Positions 17,817-27,242 of a stretch of 64,000 bases of DNA are shown piece after piece (within the stretch, counting starts at the first letter, position 1; each line of letters begins with the position of its first letter). Under the pieces are notes generated by a model. The model was not told where the DNA came from, searched no databases, and saw only the letters and a program-made list of their open reading frames with translations. The translations under genes and the position numbers were made by a program. Source of the DNA: Stappia sp. 28M-7 (GTDB taxonomy: Bacteria > Pseudomonadota > Alphaproteobacteria > Rhizobiales > Stappiaceae); NCBI RefSeq assembly GCF_014252955.1, contig NZ_JACMIA010000001.1, forward strand, positions 2,626,258 through 2,690,257. The letters run 5' to 3'.

Positions 17817-18356
17817 TCAGGTCTTCTTGCGCGGCAGGTGAGAGGGAGCATTCGACCAGGCGTCCTGCGGCCACTCGTCGGGCGGCCAGCTCTGCGTCTC
17901 CTGGTCGGGGTGCTGGTTGGAGCGGATGGAAGCGAGGAACGAAGCCGCCTCGAGGTCGTCCATCGTGTCGCGCTTGGGCAGCGACGACACGGCGTCGACA
18001 TAGGGGAGCTTCGCCTCCACGCCGTACTGGATGGTCGGGGAGATCTCTTCCGGATGGTCGAATGCACCGATGGCCAGCGCCAGCTTGTCGCCCGGCTCCT
18101 CATAGGTGAGCGGCGTCCCGCAGGACGGGCAGAAGCCGCGGGTCACATGGTTGGAGGAGCGAAAATGCGCCGGCTCGCCGCGCGTCCATGTCAGCTGCGG
18201 GCGCTCGATCGCGACCAAGGGCGCATAGAACCCGCCGAAGGCCTTCTGGCACATGCGGCAATGGCAGATCGAGGCATTGCCCAGCGCGCCCTCGACACGG
18301 AAGCGGATCGCCCCGCACTGACACCCACCGGTCTTCACTGCGTTGCTCTCAGTCAT
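17817..18356 (-). CDS. GFA (glutathione-dependent formaldehyde-activating) fold protein
   Basis: 179 aa zinc protein of the GFA/Mss4-like fold. Cysteines form the expected sets: GGCQCGAI near the N-terminus, [11 protein letters not shown], and [10 protein letters not shown]. The original member promotes addition of formaldehyde to glutathione, but most family members have no proven activity. The ATG overlaps the cysS stop (ATGA), so it is translationally coupled to cysS; cimA follows 66 bp downstream. The functional link to cysteinyl-tRNA synthetase is not obvious. Confidence 0.9.
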   Translation of the reverse strand: MTESNAVKTGGCQCGAIRFRVEGALGNASICHCRMCQKAFGGFYAPLVAIERPQLTWTRGEPAHFRSSNHVTRGFCPSCGTPLTYEEPGDKLALAIGAFDHPEEISPTIQYGVEAKLPYVDAVSSLPKRDTMDDLEAASFLASIRSNQHPDQETQSWPPDEWPQDAWSNAPSHLPRKKT

Positions 18357-19798
18357 TGCACCAACTCCCAGGTGGTCACGCGCTTGCCAGTGGCGGCGTC
18401 CTTGCCGTCCTTCAGCACAACGCCGGCATCCGCCAGTTCAGCGCGGATGCGGTCGGCCTCTCCCCAGTCCTTCGCCTCGATGAAGGCAAGACGCTCGGCG
18501 ATGCGGGCATCCACCTTCGCCACCAGTTCGGGATCGGCGGCCGCTTCCTGAACCGCCTCGACGGCAGCACGGATTTCGGCAAGGTCGAAGCCGAGGAAGC
18601 CCAGCGCATCGGCAAGGGCCTGGGCAGCTGCGGTATCGCCGCTGCGGGCCTCGCGCGCGAGCCCGTGCAGAGCGGCAATGGCCCGCGGCGTGTTGAGGTC
18701 GTCGCACAGCGCCTCGACCAAGGCTTCCGGTGGCTGGGCGTCCGTCGACGGTTGCACGCCCGCACGATTGATCAGATCGTCCCAACGCTGCAGCAGCCCT
18801 TCCGCCTCTTCCAGGGCCTTTTCGGTGAAGTCGAGCGGCTGGCGATACTGCGTCATCAGGAGGACGAGCCGGATGGCCATGCCCGGCCAGCGACGACCGC
18901 CCACCTTCTCGGTCTCCAGCAGGTCATGCAGGGTGATGAAGTTGCCGAGCGATTTCGACATCTTCTCGCCTTCTACCTGCAGGAAGCCGTTATGCAGCCA
19001 GTAGCGCGCCATCAGCTTGGTGCCGTGCGCGCAGCAGGACTGGGCGATCTCGTTCTCGTGATGCGGGAAGATGAGATCAAGCCCGCCGCCATGGATGTCG
19101 AAGACGGGGCCCAGGTGATGGGCGCTCATCACCGAGCACTCGATATGCCAGCCCGGACGCCCGCGTCCCCACGGGCTGTCCCAGCCCGGCTCGTCCTCGG
19201 ATGAGAGCTTCCACAGCACGAAGTCGCCGGGGTTCTTCTTGTGGGCATCGACCGCGATCCGGGCGCCGGCCTTCTGGTCTTCCAGATTGCGCTTGGACAA
19301 TTCGCCGTAAGCCGGCATCGAGCCGGTATCGAACAGCACCTCGCCTTCCGCCTCGTAGGCATGGCCCTTGGCGATCAGCGTGCCGATCATCTCGATCATT
19401 CCGCCGATATGGGCAGTGGCGCGCGGCTCGTGCGTAGGCGACAGGCAGCCCAGCGCCTTCACGTCCGCATGGAACTGATCGGCGGTCTTGCCCGTTACCC
19501 TGGCGATCGCATCGTTGAGCGGGAGGTCGGGATAGTCGCGCAGGGCCCGCGCGTTGATCTTGTCGTCCACGTCGGTGATGTTGCGCACATAGGTGACGTG
19601 GGCCTGCCCGTAGAGATGGCGCAGCAGGCGGAACAGCACGTCGAACACGACGACGGGCCGGGCATTGCCGATATGGGCATAGTCATAGACCGTCGGTCCG
19701 CACACATACATGCGCACGTTCCCGGCGTCCTCCGGCTCGAAGTCTTCCTTCGCCCGAGTCAGCGTGTTGGTCAGTTTCAATCGATGAGCGGGAAGCAT
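18353..19798 (-). CDS. cysS: Cysteinyl-tRNA synthetase
   Basis: Class I synthetase charging tRNA-Cys. 481 aa. HIGH-type motif HIGN at 42-45, KMSKS at about 279-283, and zinc ligands including C33 (MYVCGPT) and the [11 protein letters not shown] segment. The C-terminal DALR-like helical domain is present ([13 protein letters not shown]). First gene of a minus-strand group cysS-GFA-cimA-rarD. Confidence 0.97.
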   Translation of the reverse strand: MLPAHRLKLTNTLTRAKEDFEPEDAGNVRMYVCGPTVYDYAHIGNARPVVVFDVLFRLLRHLYGQAHVTYVRNITDVDDKINARALRDYPDLPLNDAIARVTGKTADQFHADVKALGCLSPTHEPRATAHIGGMIEMIGTLIAKGHAYEAEGEVLFDTGSMPAYGELSKRNLEDQKAGARIAVDAHKKNPGDFVLWKLSSEDEPGWDSPWGRGRPGWHIECSVMSAHHLGPVFDIHGGGLDLIFPHHENEIAQSCCAHGTKLMARYWLHNGFLQVEGEKMSKSLGNFITLHDLLETEKVGGRRWPGMAIRLVLLMTQYRQPLDFTEKALEEAEGLLQRWDDLINRAGVQPSTDAQPPEALVEALCDDLNTPRAIAALHGLAREARSGDTAAAQALADALGFLGFDLAEIRAAVEAVQEAAADPELVAKVDARIAERLAFIEAKDWGEADRIRAELADAGVVLKDGKDAATGKRVTTWELVQ

Positions 19799-20128
19799 GA
19801 TCGGTCGTCTCCTGGCCGGCTGGCCGGGGCGTCCGTCTCATCTCCCTTGCCGGAGAGCTTCACGCATGAGGGGAACGGCCACAGCCAGCTTTGTCGCTAG
19901 CTGCAAATAATGAGAATCGAAATGGTCTTCCGATGGGCCGTGCACATGGCAAGTGTTCTGACCCGTTTGCCTGGCCCGGTCAAGCGCCAAAAGGCGGTTT
20001 GCCGCGCTTCGCAGCGGCTTTTCGCTGGCGTCCGCGGCGTGTCCTGCATCACACTGGCCTTGAGGAGACTCCGTCATATTAGGGCTGCGGCTCCACCGTA
20101 TGATGGAGGACATTTGTGGGAGGAAATC
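19799..20128. promoter_or_regulatory. Divergent cysS / L,D-transpeptidase intergenic region
   Basis: 330 bases between two outward-facing genes; must hold both promoters. An open frame in the transpeptidase phase runs through the second half, but with no signal peptide or ribosome site until 20129. An AT-rich stretch AAATAATGAGAATC (about 19905-19918) looks loosely like a Fur box and was not accepted as one. Confidence 0.5.
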
Positions 20129-21871
20129 ATGAGCTCTTTCGCCTGTAAGACCCGGTTCCGGCCGGTTGCGCTCGGGCGTCTCGCCAGCGCGGCCCCGGCG
20201 CTCGCCCTTGCTGTGCTGCTGTCCGGCACTGCGGTGCCGGCGTTTGCCCAGTCCGCCCTGCCGGTGGAAAGCGCTCCTACGGGCAGCATCCAGGTGGGCG
20301 AAGCGCACCTGCCGACCGATCCGCTCGCCATGGCGATTGCCCGCGAGCTGTCGGTCAACACGACCGTGATGCTCGACGCGTCGGCCAATGCCGGCAGCGA
20401 GGAAGAGCTCGAGCTCGGCATCCAGGGCTATTACGAGAACCGCGTGTTCCAGCCCCTGTGGGTCAGCGACCAGGGTCTCAACCCCCATGGCGAACTCCTG
20501 CTCGGCGCCTTCGAGAAGGCCGGCGACCACGCGCTCGACCCGGCCGATTATGCTCCCGACCGACTGCGCCAGCTGGCCAGCACAGCCACCGATATCGACA
20601 GCCTCGCGGAGCTGGAGGTCGCGATCTCCAACACGTTCGTCACCTATGCCAACCATCTCACGGCCGGCCGGGTGAAGCCCAACGAGGTCAACCGTTCGCT
20701 CAACCTCTTCCCCAAGGCGCCGGATCCGGCAATGCTGCTGGAATTCGTCGACACGTCCGAGGATTTCGCCTCCGCCATCGAGGGGCTCTCTCCCAACACG
20801 CCCAACTATGCAAGGCTGAAGACGGCGCTTGCTGACTACCGCGCCAAGGAGGCCGCCGGCGGCTTTACCGTCGTTCCCGAAGGCGAGACCCTGAAGCCGG
20901 GCATGACCGACACACGCGCAGAAGCGCTGCGCACCCGTCTGGCCGAGCAGGATCTCTTCACCCCCGGCAGCCATTCGGGCGATGTCTATGACGGCGCGCT
21001 GGTCGAGGCGGTGAAGCTGTTCCAGGAGCGCCACGGCCTGGAGGTGGACGGCGTCATCGGCAAGAACACGCTCGCCGAGATCAACGTGCCGATCTCCAGG
21101 CGCATCGACCAGATGGAGCTCAACATGGAGCGCCGGCGCTGGATGCCGGACGATCTCGGCTCCCGCTATGTCTTCGTCAACCTGGCCGACCAGAACCTCA
21201 AGGTCGTTGAGAACGACAAGACCGTGCACACGACCCGCGTGGTCGTCGGCAAGCCGTACCACGCCACCCCGGTCTTTTCCGACGAGATGACCTATGCGGA
21301 GGTGAACCCCTACTGGACGGTGCCCTACTCCATCGCCACGACGGAGTACCTGCCGATGCTCCAGCGCGATCCCGGCTCCCTGCTGGCGAAGAACATCCGC
21401 GTCTTCTCCGGCAACCGCGAGATCGATCCCTGGTCGGTCGCCTGGGGCTCCTACAGCCGCGCCAGCTTCCCCTTCACGCTGCGACAGGACCCCGGCGAGG
21501 GCAATGCGCTCGGCCGCATCAAGTTCATGTTCCCGAACAAGTTCAACATCTACATCCACGATACGCCATCGAAGTCGCTGTTCGACCGGGCCCAGCGCTC
21601 CTTCAGCCATGGCTGCATCCGCGCCGAGGACCCGTTCGACCTCGGCCAGGCGCTGCTCGGCCCGGACGGCTGGACCAAGGACAAGCTGGAGGCGGTGCGC
21701 AACAGCCGCGAACGCCGGGTGATCAAGCTGTCCAAGCCGCTGCCCGTCCACCTCACCTACCTGACCGCATGGGTGAACAAGGACGGTTCGGTCCACTTCC
21801 GCCGCGACATCTACGACCGCGACAAGGTGCTGGCCAAGGCGATCGCCCAGTTGCGGCCCGCCAATCTCTGA
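20129..21871 (+). CDS. L,D-transpeptidase (YcbB/LdtD-type)
   Basis: Periplasmic enzyme that forms 3-3 crosslinks in peptidoglycan. 580 aa. ATG 20129 has GGAGGAA immediately upstream; residues 1-40 are a signal peptide ending AFAQ. An N-terminal scaffold domain precedes a peptidoglycan-binding helix set (AVKLFQERHGLEVDGVIG) and the YkuD catalytic domain from about residue 345. The catalytic motif is IYIHDTP...SHGCIR with nucleophile C496. The PYWTVPYSIA segment marks the large YcbB subfamily. A terminator follows directly. Confidence 0.94.
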   Translation: MSSFACKTRFRPVALGRLASAAPALALAVLLSGTAVPAFAQSALPVESAPTGSIQVGEAHLPTDPLAMAIARELSVNTTVMLDASANAGSEEELELGIQGYYENRVFQPLWVSDQGLNPHGELLLGAFEKAGDHALDPADYAPDRLRQLASTATDIDSLAELEVAISNTFVTYANHLTAGRVKPNEVNRSLNLFPKAPDPAMLLEFVDTSEDFASAIEGLSPNTPNYARLKTALADYRAKEAAGGFTVVPEGETLKPGMTDTRAEALRTRLAEQDLFTPGSHSGDVYDGALVEAVKLFQERHGLEVDGVIGKNTLAEINVPISRRIDQMELNMERRRWMPDDLGSRYVFVNLADQNLKVVENDKTVHTTRVVVGKPYHATPVFSDEMTYAEVNPYWTVPYSIATTEYLPMLQRDPGSLLAKNIRVFSGNREIDPWSVAWGSYSRASFPFTLRQDPGEGNALGRIKFMFPNKFNIYIHDTPSKSLFDRAQRSFSHGCIRAEDPFDLGQALLGPDGWTKDKLEAVRNSRERRVIKLSKPLPVHLTYLTAWVNKDGSVHFRRDIYDRDKVLAKAIAQLRPANL

Positions 21872-21904
21872 CGGACGGATCGCCCGTCCCGCTCGCTCAC
21901 ACAG

Positions 21905-21936
21905 AAAGGCGCCGCCACGCAAGGGGCGGCGCCTTT
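21905..21936 (+). terminator. Rho-independent terminator
   Basis: Perfect twelve-base stem AAAGGCGCCGCC (21905-21916) with GGCGGCGCCTTT (21925-21936) and an eight-base loop, 34 bp after the transpeptidase stop. Confidence 0.82.
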
Positions 21937-22036
21937 ACCATTGTGAACGGCACATAAAAGGGCGCCTCAGCACGGGTTCAGCCGCGCCATTGCATGATCG
22001 GCGCAGTTCAAGGCCCAGCGTATCGGAGCCAGTGCC

Positions 22037-22276
22037 ATGCAGACGATCTTCCCGACCTCCATCACCCGCCGCGGCGCCCTCATCCGCCAGCTTGTCGCCG
22101 CCTCCCTGTTCGGCGCCTTGATGCTGGCTCCCGTTGCGGGATTCGTTTTCGCCACGGATTTCGGAGCCCGCAGCCACAGCGCGCTGGCGTTCAATGCACA
22201 GTCGGTGTGCAGAAGCGGCGAAATCAGCTGTAATCTTAACTCTCAGGCTCATAGTTCGCCTTTTAGCAATCGCTGA
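22037..22276 (+). CDS. Small putative exported protein
   Basis: 79 aa, not recognised. GGAG lies eight bases before ATG 22037. Residues 10-40 are a basic-then-hydrophobic segment (TRRGALIRQLVAAS onward) that looks like a signal peptide or membrane anchor; the rest is short and polar with two cysteines (CRSGEISC). Overlapping frames on both strands are open, so this could be chance. It lies upstream of the ArsR-family gene at 22438. Confidence 0.4.
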   Translation: MQTIFPTSITRRGALIRQLVAASLFGALMLAPVAGFVFATDFGARSHSALAFNAQSVCRSGEISCNLNSQAHSSPFSNR

Positions 22277-22437
22277 TATCTTGCGCGGATTGAATTGTTC
22301 CACTTTAATGCCGCGACTTCGAATTGCAGGCGGTCAAAGCCCTTCCGGCAGGAGGGCGTCGCTGCTGTAGCTCGAGGCCGGTAGGTCGGCAGTTGCGGGA
22401 TCTGGACCGCCTGCGGTACCCAGGGCCTTCGGTAAGG

Positions 22438-22785
22438 ATGGAAATGATCGACGCGCTTCAGGAAAAGGCCGAGGACGCGGCGAGCTTTCTCAAGATGCTC
22501 GCCTCCGCCCCGCGCCTCATGCTGCTGTGCCATATGGCCAACGGCGAAACCAATGTCGGACAGCTCGCCGAACTTACCGGCATGCGCATGCCGACCGTCT
22601 CACAGCAACTCGCCCTGCTCCGGGCCCAGGGGCTGGTGCGCACGCGCCGCGAGGGCACGACGATCTATTACAGCCTCGACAGCGAAGTCGCGCAGGACGT
22701 CCTGTCTCTGCTGCAGAAGCACTTCTGCCCGCCCGAGACGATGGCCCGGGCCACCAACCGGCTGGAGACCAGCAGCGCCGGCTGA
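22438..22785 (+). CDS. ArsR-family regulator with SqrR/BigR-like cysteine pair
   Basis: 115 aa winged-helix regulator; the recognition helix is around MPTVSQQLALLR. It has exactly two cysteines, C31 (LMLLCHMANGE) and C97 (QKHFCPPE), 66 residues apart. This matches the spacing of the reactive cysteines in the persulfide sensors SqrR (C41/C107) and BigR (C42/C108), whose oxidation releases DNA. No sulfide:quinone reductase, persulfide dioxygenase or rhodanese lies next to it, so its targets are elsewhere or unrecognised. ATG 22438 is used; a second ATG is two codons later. Confidence 0.88.
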   Translation: MEMIDALQEKAEDAASFLKMLASAPRLMLLCHMANGETNVGQLAELTGMRMPTVSQQLALLRAQGLVRTRREGTTIYYSLDSEVAQDVLSLLQKHFCPPETMARATNRLETSSAG

Positions 22786-22843
22786 CGGGCAGCGCGGCAC
22801 CTGGTAGCGCCGCGCGTTTTCCCCTTTCGCATGACAGCGACGG

Positions 22844-23362
22844 TCAGTCGTCCAGCCAGTCCGCGCAGCGCGGGGCATCCGCCTCGCCCCAGGGCATGAT
22901 CGGCACCGTCGAGGTCGAGTTCTTCGGGCTGCCCTCGATGATCTTGTCGGAATAGACGAGATAGACCAGTACGTTCCGCTTGGTGTCGCAGCCCCGCACG
23001 ATCCGCATCTTCTTGAACAGGAAGGATCGGCGCTGGCGGAACATTTCCTCGCCCTGCTCGAACTTCGCCTTGAAGGTCACCGGCCCCACCTGCCGGCAGG
23101 CGAGCGAGATGTCGGAGACTTCCTCCGCAACGCCCAGCCAGCCCGAAACGCCCCCCTTTTCCGGCACCGTGAAATGGCAGGCCACCCCGTCGATCAGCGG
23201 GTCGTCCACCGCATACGTGGCCAGCTTGTGATCCGGCGTCAGGAACTTCCAGACCGTCGACTTCTTGAAAATCAGGTCCGGCTCGTCGGCCGACAGGGCC
23301 GGCTGCGCCAGGGCCGCGACGCTTGCAAGGGCGAGAACGGCGGCCCGCAGGAAGGATTTCAT
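22844..23362 (-). CDS. creA: CreA family periplasmic protein
   Basis: 172 aa. Signal peptide in residues 1-24 ending ALSA, preceded by a GGGAG ribosome site. The body has the CreA pattern: VDDPLIDGVACHFT, DISLACRQVGP, FLFKKMRIVRGCDTKRNVLVYLVYSDK and a final W-rich segment. CreA (DUF1007-independent, COG3045) is widespread in proteobacteria and of unknown function. Confidence 0.92.
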   Translation of the reverse strand: MKSFLRAAVLALASVAALAQPALSADEPDLIFKKSTVWKFLTPDHKLATYAVDDPLIDGVACHFTVPEKGGVSGWLGVAEEVSDISLACRQVGPVTFKAKFEQGEEMFRQRRSFLFKKMRIVRGCDTKRNVLVYLVYSDKIIEGSPKNSTSTVPIMPWGEADAPRCADWLDD

Positions 23363-23438
23363 CGTCTCAATCTCCCGGTATGGTCGACCCGCATATGGGG
23401 GGCGGCCGGAAAGGGCGCAAGCGATGCGCCGGCGGACC

Positions 23439-23819
23439 TCAGATGAAGAGCTTTCCGATGTGAACGACCGCAACGAGCGGCGAAGGCGTCGACAGCAACG
23501 CCAGGGCCGCAAGGCTGAGAAGCCCCAACACCAGGTTGGCGCCGGCCAGCCCGCGCTCTCCGGCTCTTGCGGCCATGCGCCAGCAGGTGCCATGGGTCAG
23601 CATGACAAGCACGGCCAGAACACCCGCGGTCAGCATCCCCCGCTCATCCTGCACGCCGGCATGAAACAAGACCATCGGCAGGAAGGCGCCGGCCAGCGGC
23701 AGCAGCAAGACGTGGTTGAGCACCGTCCACACCAGAGCGGGGCTTTGCGGTTTCGGCGGTGCGGCGGCGGCCTTTTCGGGTGCCGGTGCCTTGTCCGTCC
23801 GTTCTGCCGTTTTCGCCAT
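23439..23819 (-). CDS. Small membrane protein of unknown function
   Basis: 126 aa starting at MAKTAERT. An N-terminal Ala/Pro/Lys-rich soluble stretch (1-33) is followed by three hydrophobic segments: VLLLPLAGAFLPMVLF, MLTAGVLAVLVMLTHG and LVLGLLSLAALALL. No family is recognised. It diverges from the MarR gene across 208 bp and lies 76 bp upstream of creA in the same direction, so these two may be co-transcribed. The start is chosen because the longer frame reads through an apparent promoter region. Confidence 0.65.
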   Translation of the reverse strand: MAKTAERTDKAPAPEKAAAAPPKPQSPALVWTVLNHVLLLPLAGAFLPMVLFHAGVQDERGMLTAGVLAVLVMLTHGTCWRMAARAGERGLAGANLVLGLLSLAALALLSTPSPLVAVVHIGKLFI

Positions 23820-24027
23820 CCTGTCGCTGTTCCTGTATGAAACTTCGTCGCCCCGCCCATACCTGACTGCCACGCTCGGCCCCTGGCTGCAAGACGATCC
23901 GGTGGCACCCGGTGTCGCACCCTTGCCGGACTCGCGGCAATGGTTAGAATTGAAACGATACATGCGATTATTGCCGCTGCCGGCCGGGCACGCCTGTCTC
24001 CCGGCAGCAGCCGAAAGCGAGCAGTCC

Positions 24028-24510
24028 ATGAGCAACGATCAAAGGCCTCTCGAGCTGGAGGGGTTTCTTCCCTATCGGCTCAACGTGCTTGCCGAGACCG
24101 TCAGCCAGTCGCTAGCCGGCATCTATCGCCGTGACTATGCCATCAGCGTGCCGGAGTGGCGGATCATGGCGACCCTGGGCCAGTTCGGCACGATGACCGC
24201 CAAGGAGATCGGCGAGCACAGCCGCATGCACAAGACCAAGGTTTCGCGCGCCGTCGCCAGTCTCGAGCATCGCAGCTTTCTTCAGCGGACCGCCAACACC
24301 CGCGACATGCGCGAGAGCTTCCTGCAGCTGACGGAAAAAGGCATCGCCGCCTATCGCAAGCTGGTGCCGGAGGCGCACCGCTTCATAGAGGCGTTGGTGG
24401 CGCCGCTCGACCCTGCCGACAGGCAGGTGTTCGACCGGGTGCTGGAGCAACTGGCGCGGCGCGCAGAGGAACTGAGCGCGGATCTCGAAGGCTCCAACGC
24501 GCCCGCCTAG
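24028..24510 (+). CDS. MarR family transcriptional regulator
   Basis: 160 aa winged-helix repressor. Recognition helix and wing are clear: IGEHSRMHKTKVSRAVASLE followed by an RDMRESFLQLTEKG wing. Effector is unknown. The upstream region contains a long-spaced repeat GCGGCAAT (23934-23941) / ATTGCCGC (23970-23977) that may be part of its own operator. The open frame extends upstream to 23716 through the divergent gene, but homology begins at SNDQRPLELEGF. Confidence 0.9.
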   Translation: MSNDQRPLELEGFLPYRLNVLAETVSQSLAGIYRRDYAISVPEWRIMATLGQFGTMTAKEIGEHSRMHKTKVSRAVASLEHRSFLQRTANTRDMRESFLQLTEKGIAAYRKLVPEAHRFIEALVAPLDPADRQVFDRVLEQLARRAEELSADLEGSNAPA

Positions 24511-24631
24511 GCGCGAATTTACTAAAAGTTGAGCATTTCCTTGTGCCGCCCCGCGACCTGACGCCATAGTCGGCCGCGTTGGACCCTGGCTACGGTCAGG
24601 CAACGCTCTTTTGCTCAAGCGGATCGCATCG

Positions 24632-25897
24632 ATGGCTCTGGAAACCGGCATTGGAAAAGGACTGCTGCGCGGCCTCGTGGCTGCGGGCCTGATCCTTGCC
24701 GTCAGCGGCCCGGCCATTGCTGCCAGCTGCTCGGCCCTGCGTGCCGAACTCCAGCAGATCTCCGCCGGCGGCTCGCGCTCTCCCGAATATGCCAAGTGGG
24801 ACGATGCCCACCGCGCCCAGTCGCAGGCCTTGGGGCTGGCCGAGCGCGACTTCCGCCATCTCGGCTGTGGCGGCGCCGCCAGCGCCCCGTCCTGCAAGGG
24901 GCTGAAGCCTAAGATCGAGCGCATGCGCGCCAACCTTGCCAAGATCGACCGTCAGCGCGCCCGCCACGCCGGCAGCCGCAGCACCGGCCGCGAGGCAGCC
25001 TTGCGAAAGGCCCTCGCCCGCCAGAACTGCGATGCCCCGCAGCAGGCCCGCGCGCCTGCAAATACCGGCATCCGCTCTGCTCCGCCCTCCGGCGGCGGCT
25101 TCCTCTCGCTGTTCGGCATCGGCCGGGGCAACGGCGCGGTGACGCATCAGGCCGCCGTGGAGCCGCAGCGGACGGAGACGCGGCCGCGCTCGACCGTGCG
25201 CTTCAGCTCCGGCGACAACGCCACCATGGTTCGCCGGCCCTCCGGACCGACCTACCGGACCATGTGCGTGCGCATGTGCGACGGGTTCTTCTTCCCCGTC
25301 AGCTTCTCCACCGGCGAGGAGGGCTTCGGCCGCGATGCCGCCGTGTGCCGCTCCATGTGCCCAGGCGCGCAGGCCGAACTCTTCGTCCATCGCAATCCGG
25401 GCGAGACGGTCGAGAACCTCGTCTCCATCACGGGCATGCCCTATGGCGACCTGCCCAACGCCAACCGGTTCCGCGTCGCCTATGTGGAAGGGTGCGGCTG
25501 CCAGCCGAGCGCCGACCGCCAGACCATGGCAAGTCTGATCCGCAGCGGTGACGACGAGGCCGCCAGCTACCTGCGCGATGTCGACGTCGAGGCCGGCGTG
25601 AAACAGGAACTGCGCAGCGGCGTCACGCCCGACGGGATCGGAGCCGACGACGCACAGCAGGCCATCGAAACCCTGCAGCTGCAGGACCCGGACACGCGCA
25701 CCAACATGGAGCTCGGCTATTCGCCGGTGCGCCAGGGTCCGTCGCTGCCGGTTCTGGGCTCCCCCTCGCGCCACAAGGCGGAAGTCGCCACCTCGGCCGA
25801 GCTGCCGGCCGAGAACGCCGACACGGAAGGCTCGTCGGAGCCTCCGGCCGAGCGCAATGTCAGGATAGTCGGGCCGCGCTATTTCGTTGCCCAATAA
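24632..25897 (+). CDS. DUF2865 domain exported protein
   Basis: 421 aa. Signal peptide in residues 1-30 (hydrophobic [12 protein letters not shown], ending AIAAS). The N-terminal half is helical and basic with scattered cysteines. The central Cys-rich block, [17 protein letters not shown] followed by [13 protein letters not shown] and VEGCGC, is the DUF2865 signature found in Hyphomicrobiales. Function unknown. Its 3' end overlaps the convergent gltX end by 38 bp. Confidence 0.85.
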   Translation: MALETGIGKGLLRGLVAAGLILAVSGPAIAASCSALRAELQQISAGGSRSPEYAKWDDAHRAQSQALGLAERDFRHLGCGGAASAPSCKGLKPKIERMRANLAKIDRQRARHAGSRSTGREAALRKALARQNCDAPQQARAPANTGIRSAPPSGGGFLSLFGIGRGNGAVTHQAAVEPQRTETRPRSTVRFSSGDNATMVRRPSGPTYRTMCVRMCDGFFFPVSFSTGEEGFGRDAAVCRSMCPGAQAELFVHRNPGETVENLVSITGMPYGDLPNANRFRVAYVEGCGCQPSADRQTMASLIRSGDDEAASYLRDVDVEAGVKQELRSGVTPDGIGADDAQQAIETLQLQDPDTRTNMELGYSPVRQGPSLPVLGSPSRHKAEVATSAELPAENADTEGSSEPPAERNVRIVGPRYFVAQ

Positions 25898-27233
25898 GCG
25901 GCAGCAGGGCTTTCATGTCCGGCCCGTGCTCTTCGCCCGTCAGCGCCTTGCGCAGCGGCAGGAACAATGCCCGCCCCTTCCGGCCCGTTCGCTCCTTGAG
26001 CGCACCCGTCCAGGCTCCCCAGGTGGTCTCGTCGTAGGGCTCCTGCGGCAGAAGCTCTGCCGCCTCGCGAAGGAACGCACCGTCTTCCTCGGCAACCGAC
26101 AGCGGCTGTGGTGACGTCACCGCCCGCCACCAGCGCGCAGCATCCGCCACCGTCTCGCAATTCTCCCGCACCGCCAGCCAGAAGGCCTCGCCCCCCGGAT
26201 GCGTCTCGGCGATACCAAGGCCCGACAGCCTGTCCGCGACGGCGGCATATGGCAGGGCATGCACCAGCTTCGCATTGAGCGGCCGCAGCTCCTGCGGATC
26301 GAACTTCGCCGACGAGCGCGACACGTCGGCCAAATCGAAGATCTCCGCCAGCCGGGACAGGTCGTCCGCCGGCTCCACCGCATGGCTGGTACCGGTCAGA
26401 ACCGCCAGCGAGGCAACCGACATCGGCTCGAACCCATCCTCGCGCAGCGAGCGCAGCGACAGCGCGCCCTTGCGTTTCGACAGGCCTTCGCCGGAAATCG
26501 TCGTCAGCAGGTTGTGATGGCCGAAGATCGGCGGGGCCGCGTCCAGCGCCTCGAAAATGGCGATCTGCACGCCGGTATTGGCCACATGGTCCTCGCCGCG
26601 GATGACATGGGTCACCCCGGCGGCGATGTCGTCGACGATAGAGGGCAGCGTATAGAGATAGCTGCCGTCCTCGCGCACCAGCACCGGATCGGACAGCGAC
26701 GCAAGATCGATGCTCTGCGCCCCGCGGCACAGGTCGTCCCAGCTGCGCTCCACCCGCCGCGTGACGAAAGGATCGCCGTCGTGGTTCGGCAGCAGGAAGC
26801 GCCAGTGCGGCCGTCGCCCCTCCGCTTCCAGCCGCGCCCGCTCCGCGTCATCGAGGCGTAGCGCCGCCCGGTCGTAGACCGGCGGGCGCCCGAGCGCGCG
26901 CGCCCTTGCGCGTCGCCGCTCCAGCTCGTCCGACGTCTCGTAGCAGGGATAGAGCAGTCCGGCCGCCTTGAGCTTTTCGGCCGCCGCATCGTAGAGCGGC
27001 AGCCGGTCCGACTGGCGGAAGCTCTCATGCGGCGCGATGCCGAGCCAGCCGAGATCCTCCGCGATCGCTGCGGCGAACTCTTCGGTCGAGCGCTCCTTGT
27101 CGGTGTCGTCGTAGCGCAGGATGAAGCGCCCCTCGCGGCGCAGCGCGAAGAGCCAGTTGATCAGCGCCGGACGGGCATTGCCGATGTGCAGGAAGCCCGT
27201 GGGTGACGGGGCGAAGCGAACGGTGACTGTCAT
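25860..27233 (-). CDS. gltX: Glutamyl-tRNA synthetase
   Basis: Class I synthetase that attaches glutamate to tRNA-Glu, and in many alphaproteobacteria mischarges tRNA-Gln. 457 aa. HIGH motif HIGN at 16-19; KMSKS counterpart LSKRKG at 251-256. I use ATG 27233 because AAGAGGTGG precedes it; an in-frame GTG lies two codons upstream. Alphaproteobacteria usually carry two GluRS genes, so a second copy is expected elsewhere. It follows the MFS gene by about 9 bp, so they are likely one operon. Confidence 0.94.
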   Translation of the reverse strand: MTVTVRFAPSPTGFLHIGNARPALINWLFALRREGRFILRYDDTDKERSTEEFAAAIAEDLGWLGIAPHESFRQSDRLPLYDAAAEKLKAAGLLYPCYETSDELERRRARARALGRPPVYDRAALRLDDAERARLEAEGRRPHWRFLLPNHDGDPFVTRRVERSWDDLCRGAQSIDLASLSDPVLVREDGSYLYTLPSIVDDIAAGVTHVIRGEDHVANTGVQIAIFEALDAAPPIFGHHNLLTTISGEGLSKRKGALSLRSLREDGFEPMSVASLAVLTGTSHAVEPADDLSRLAEIFDLADVSRSSAKFDPQELRPLNAKLVHALPYAAVADRLSGLGIAETHPGGEAFWLAVRENCETVADAARWWRAVTSPQPLSVAEEDGAFLREAAELLPQEPYDETTWGAWTGALKERTGRKGRALFLPLRKALTGEEHGPDMKALLPLIGQRNSAARLS

Positions 27234-27242
27234 GGCCACCTC

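Noticed and set aside
19901-19922. Fur-box-like AAATAATGAGAATCG
   Set aside because: About 13 of 19 matches to the E. coli Fur consensus, one half-site poor, and neither neighbour is an iron gene.
19838-21922. 694-aa minus-strand open frame
   Set aside because: Antisense shadow of the L,D-transpeptidase gene.
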